This document shows, piece by piece, positions 61,783-64,000 of a stretch of DNA of 64,000 bases; the stretch's first letter is position 1, and the number at the start of each line of letters is the position of its first letter. The translations under genes and the position numbers were made by a program. Source of the stretch: CAUTUX01 sp963542015 (GTDB lineage: Bacteria > Bacillota > Clostridia > Christensenellales > CAG-917); contig CAUTUX010000007.1 of assembly GCA_963542015.1 (NCBI GenBank), positions 1-64,000 on the forward strand, in the 5' to 3' direction. The notes beneath the pieces are model-generated. The model saw only the letters and a program-made list of their open reading frames with translations, did no database searches and was not told where the DNA came from.

Positions 61783-61799
61783 TTTTTTTTTTTTTTTTT
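61783..61799 (-). repeat. 17-base homopolymer (poly-A on the coding strand) 74 bases before the surface operon
   Basis: An uninterrupted run of 17 T on the plus strand, the longest homopolymer in the window, lies in the leader or promoter region of the surface operon. Such tracts change length by slippage; it might also be an assembly artefact. Confidence 0.9.
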
Positions 61800-62088
61800 G
61801 AGTGCCTATATTAGCCTTTTTCCAACTTACTGTGCGTTTATTTTTACTTTTTTGATTTTTCTTACATTTTCTTGATTTTGCTACACAGACTAGCCGAACT
61901 CCTGTGCACCGAAAAAACCAAGTATATACTACTCATCTCGATATGATTATATATTTTTATAGATTTTTATAGGGCTGCGTTTATAGGGTTTTTAAATACA
62001 AGATTTATACCAAATTCAATATTATTGAACATTATTTCTTTCATTAGGAATCCTACTTTTAGAATATCGTTTTAAGTTTTCACTTTGT

Positions 62089-62094
62089 TATAAT
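62089..62094 (+). promoter_or_regulatory. Putative -10 box of the UvrA2-like gene
   Basis: A consensus TATAAT lies 21 bases before the ATG. No good -35 box at 16-18 bases is seen. Confidence 0.4.
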
Positions 62095-62115
62095 AGTTAT
62101 TGACGAGGTTACTTT

Positions 62116-64000
62116 ATGCATGAAAATATAGAAATTCGTGGTGCCAATGTGCACAATCTCAAGAACATAAATATTGATATACCTCTTGGCAAATTGGTGG
62201 GAATATCAGGATTGTCTGGTTCTGGCAAATCCTCTCTTGCATTGGGTGTTTTATATTCAGAAGGTTCTAGAAGATATCTTGAATCTCTATCAGCATATAC
62301 AAGACGAAGAATGACTCAAGCTTCTGAATCTAACATAGAAAGTATTAATAATATTCCAGCAGCACTTGCACTTCATCAGCGTCCTGCCATTCCAAGTATA
62401 CGAAGCACATTTGGAACCTTAACTGAGTTGCTAAACAGCATCCGACTTATGTTTTCAAGACTTGGCAACTATCGTTGTCCAAATGGACATTATGTAGAGC
62501 CAAGTATTAATGTGGCAGCGGAAAAAGATATTTTCTGTCCTGTGTGTGGAATGAAAGTTATCCCTTTGTCTGCTGAACAATATTCATTTAATAGTCATGG
62601 AGCATGTCCAACATGCGATGGTGTAGGGGTTGTACTTGCCGTTGATGAAAGTACCCTTATACCTGATGAAAGTCTTTCTATTGATGAAGGTGCTGTTGCT
62701 CCATGGAATACACTTATGTGGTCATTAATGAAAGATATTTGTAGAGAGATGGGAGTTAGGACTGATATTCCATACTCTCAACTTACTCAAGAAGAAAAAG
62801 AAATCGTACTGCATGGACCAGCTGTTAAGAAACATATTCTTTACAGAGCAAAAAATTCCGAATTAGCTACCGAACTTGATTTCACATACTACAATGCCGT
62901 CTACACTGTGCAAAATGCCTTGGCAAAAGTTAAAGACGAAAAGAACATGAAAAGAGTTGAGAAATTTTTAAAAAAAGATGTTTGCCCAGAATGCCATGGA
63001 ACAAGACTTAACAAGAAAGCATCCACCACTCTACTCTGTGGACTAACGCTTCCACAAGTTTGTTCTATGACATTGGATGAACTTATACCGTGGATTTCAA
63101 TAATCCCAGAGCAAATGCCTGAGTCGGTTAAACCAATTGCAATTAGTATTACAAATCAATTTTTAAATACGGTAAAACACTTGATTGATTTGGGGTTAGG
63201 ATATCTCACACTTGATAGAACTGGTCCTACTCTCTCAACTGGCGAACTTCAGAGAATACAACTTGCAAGAGCTGTTCGAAATCGAACAACTGGTGTCCTA
63301 TATGTGCTTGACGAACCATCTATAGGACTACATCCAGCAAATGTTGATGGGCTGTTAGAATTAATAAAGGATCTAGTGAAACAGGGCAACACGGTTGTGC
63401 TTGTTGACCACGATACTCAACTTCTAAAAAATGTTGATTGGCTAATTGAGATGGGACCAGGTGCTGGTGAAAATGGTGGCAAGATTGTATCTCAAGGAAA
63501 CCTAAAAGATGTGCTGAATATGCCACAATCATTAATTGCTCCATTTATAAAGGAAGATAAATTTGTTGCTGTTAGAAAAAGAATTCCAAGTGAAGATATA
63601 TTCTCTGAGGGAACGATTGCCATAGCAACTTTGCCAATACATACCGTTAAGAATTTGGATTTAAAAATTCCTAAGGGTAGGCTGATTTGTGTAACGGGAG
63701 TCTCTGGGTCAGGAAAGACTACTCTTATCCTTGAAAGTCTTGTTCCCGCACTAACGACAAAAATCAACAGGACAAAAATGCCAGTTCATGTTAAAAACAT
63801 AAATGCAGATGCTATTAATCGGGTCAATGTAATTGATGCTTCTCCAATAGGTATAAATGTACGCTCAACTGTTTCGACATACAGCGGGGTACTTGATGAC
63901 TTGAGAAAATTATATGCAAATCTTGATGAATCAAAAAAACTTGGATACAAGAATTGTGACTTCTCATATAACACTGGTTCCCTTAGATGCCCAAATTGTG
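62116..64000 (+). CDS. UvrA-like ABC ATPase lacking the UvrB-binding domain (UvrA2 type), 3' end outside the window
   Basis: The first 628 codons are visible, and the frame runs off the window. It starts at ATG 62116 with GAGG eight bases upstream. Walker A is GLSGSGKSSLALGVLY (about 32-47). Where UvrA has about 150 residues of UvrB-binding domain after CPN, this protein goes almost directly from CPNGHYVEPS to CPVCGMKV and then YSFNSHGACPTCDGVG. Further zinc cysteines are in CPECHGTRL. The ABC signature reads LSTGELQRIQLARA rather than LSGGEAQRIRLA; Walker B is VLYVLDEPSIGLHP; the second Walker A is GVSGSGKTTLI. So it is a paralogue linked to drug or DNA-damage tolerance, not the excision-repair UvrA itself. 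Confidence 0.88.
   Translation, partial: MHENIEIRGANVHNLKNINIDIPLGKLVGISGLSGSGKSSLALGVLYSEGSRRYLESLSAYTRRRMTQASESNIESINNIPAALALHQRPAIPSIRSTFGTLTELLNSIRLMFSRLGNYRCPNGHYVEPSINVAAEKDIFCPVCGMKVIPLSAEQYSFNSHGACPTCDGVGVVLAVDESTLIPDESLSIDEGAVAPWNTLMWSLMKDICREMGVRTDIPYSQLTQEEKEIVLHGPAVKKHILYRAKNSELATELDFTYYNAVYTVQNALAKVKDEKNMKRVEKFLKKDVCPECHGTRLNKKASTTLLCGLTLPQVCSMTLDELIPWISIIPEQMPESVKPIAISITNQFLNTVKHLIDLGLGYLTLDRTGPTLSTGELQRIQLARAVRNRTTGVLYVLDEPSIGLHPANVDGLLELIKDLVKQGNTVVLVDHDTQLLKNVDWLIEMGPGAGENGGKIVSQGNLKDVLNMPQSLIAPFIKEDKFVAVRKRIPSEDIFSEGTIAIATLPIHTVKNLDLKIPKGRLICVTGVSGSGKTTLILESLVPALTTKINRTKMPVHVKNINADAINRVNVIDASPIGINVRSTVSTYSGVLDDLRKLYANLDESKKLGYKNCDFSYNTGSLRCPNC

Larger units (their letters stand above)
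61710..62115. other. Intergenic region between the surface operon and the UvrA2-like gene
   Basis: No coding frame is convincing. It holds a run of 17 T (61783-61799), upstream of the leftward surface operon, and a TATAAT box (62089-62094) for the rightward gene. No clear -35/-10 pair was found for the surface operon. A short direct repeat of TTTTATAG occurs near 61955-61990. Confidence 0.6.

Noticed and set aside
63320..63974. Minus-strand frames at the right edge
   Set aside because: They are antisense to the UvrA2-like gene, which runs off the window.

Overview
The window is about 64 kb of AT-rich, densely packed chromosome. It most likely comes from an uncultured, low-GC Clostridia-like member of the Bacillota. 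The evidence is an IspH-S1 fusion behind cmk-plsC, the scpA-scpB-rluB block, the clpP-clpX-engB block, a mraZ-rsmH...ftsA-ftsZ-nrdR cluster, the rimP-nusA-ylxR-infB-rbfA-nrnA-truB-ribF operon and the topA-trmFO-hslV block. Genes use the standard code (TGA is a stop), mostly have strong GGAGG-type ribosome sites, and are often coupled by ATGA or TAATG overlaps. No sporulation gene, phage or complete insertion sequence is visible. No finer taxonomic placement is attempted.

Layout: (1) 1-1763: RNase P RNA and a YitT-family membrane protein. (2) 1781-12898: a long leftward run with ispH-rpsA, plsC, cmk, an HI0933-type flavoprotein, surE, rluB, scpB, scpA, lysA, a lipoprotein and a COG2509 flavoprotein. 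(3) 12895-18763: a stripped-down division cluster with mraZ, rsmH, two small unknown genes, an IS607-type recombinase homologue whose catalytic serine is replaced, a short ftsA-like gene, ftsZ and nrdR; no peptidoglycan gene lies in it. (4) 19019-24934: phosphoesterase, engB, clpX, clpP, tig, a second HI0933 paralogue and tRNA-Val. (5) 25020-36699: an OYE-type reductase, a VOC protein, folD, guaB, hslV without hslU beside it, trmFO, topA, tRNA-Cys, tRNA-Leu and an EF-G-like GTPase. (6) 36877-50674: galT, recR, ybaB, dnaX, a dCMP deaminase, an M48 protease, an endonuclease IV-like protein and the ribF-to-rimP translation operon. (7) 50832-51899: a decayed AlbA_2/Schlafen-type gene and a six-tRNA operon. 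(8) 52004-64000: glutathione peroxidase, an acyl-CoA synthetase, a split transketolase, a two-gene surface locus of unknown function behind a 17-base homopolymer, and the start of a UvrA2-like gene cut by the window edge.

The strongest candidate for something undescribed is the division cluster. A recombinase-fold protein that keeps its MerR-like DNA-binding domain but has Ala in place of the catalytic Ser is the first gene of the ftsA-ftsZ operon. Its stop codon is one base from the ftsA start. It has its own consensus promoter with the -10 box only six bases from the start codon, which suggests leaderless mRNA, and it is separated from the mraZ operon by a 15-bp perfect inverted repeat. This looks like a domesticated transposon recombinase acting as a division regulator, which is inference. 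Two other genes (19019 and 24791) share the same leaderless architecture. The second candidate is the tail-anchored plus giant repeat surface gene pair at 56189-61709.
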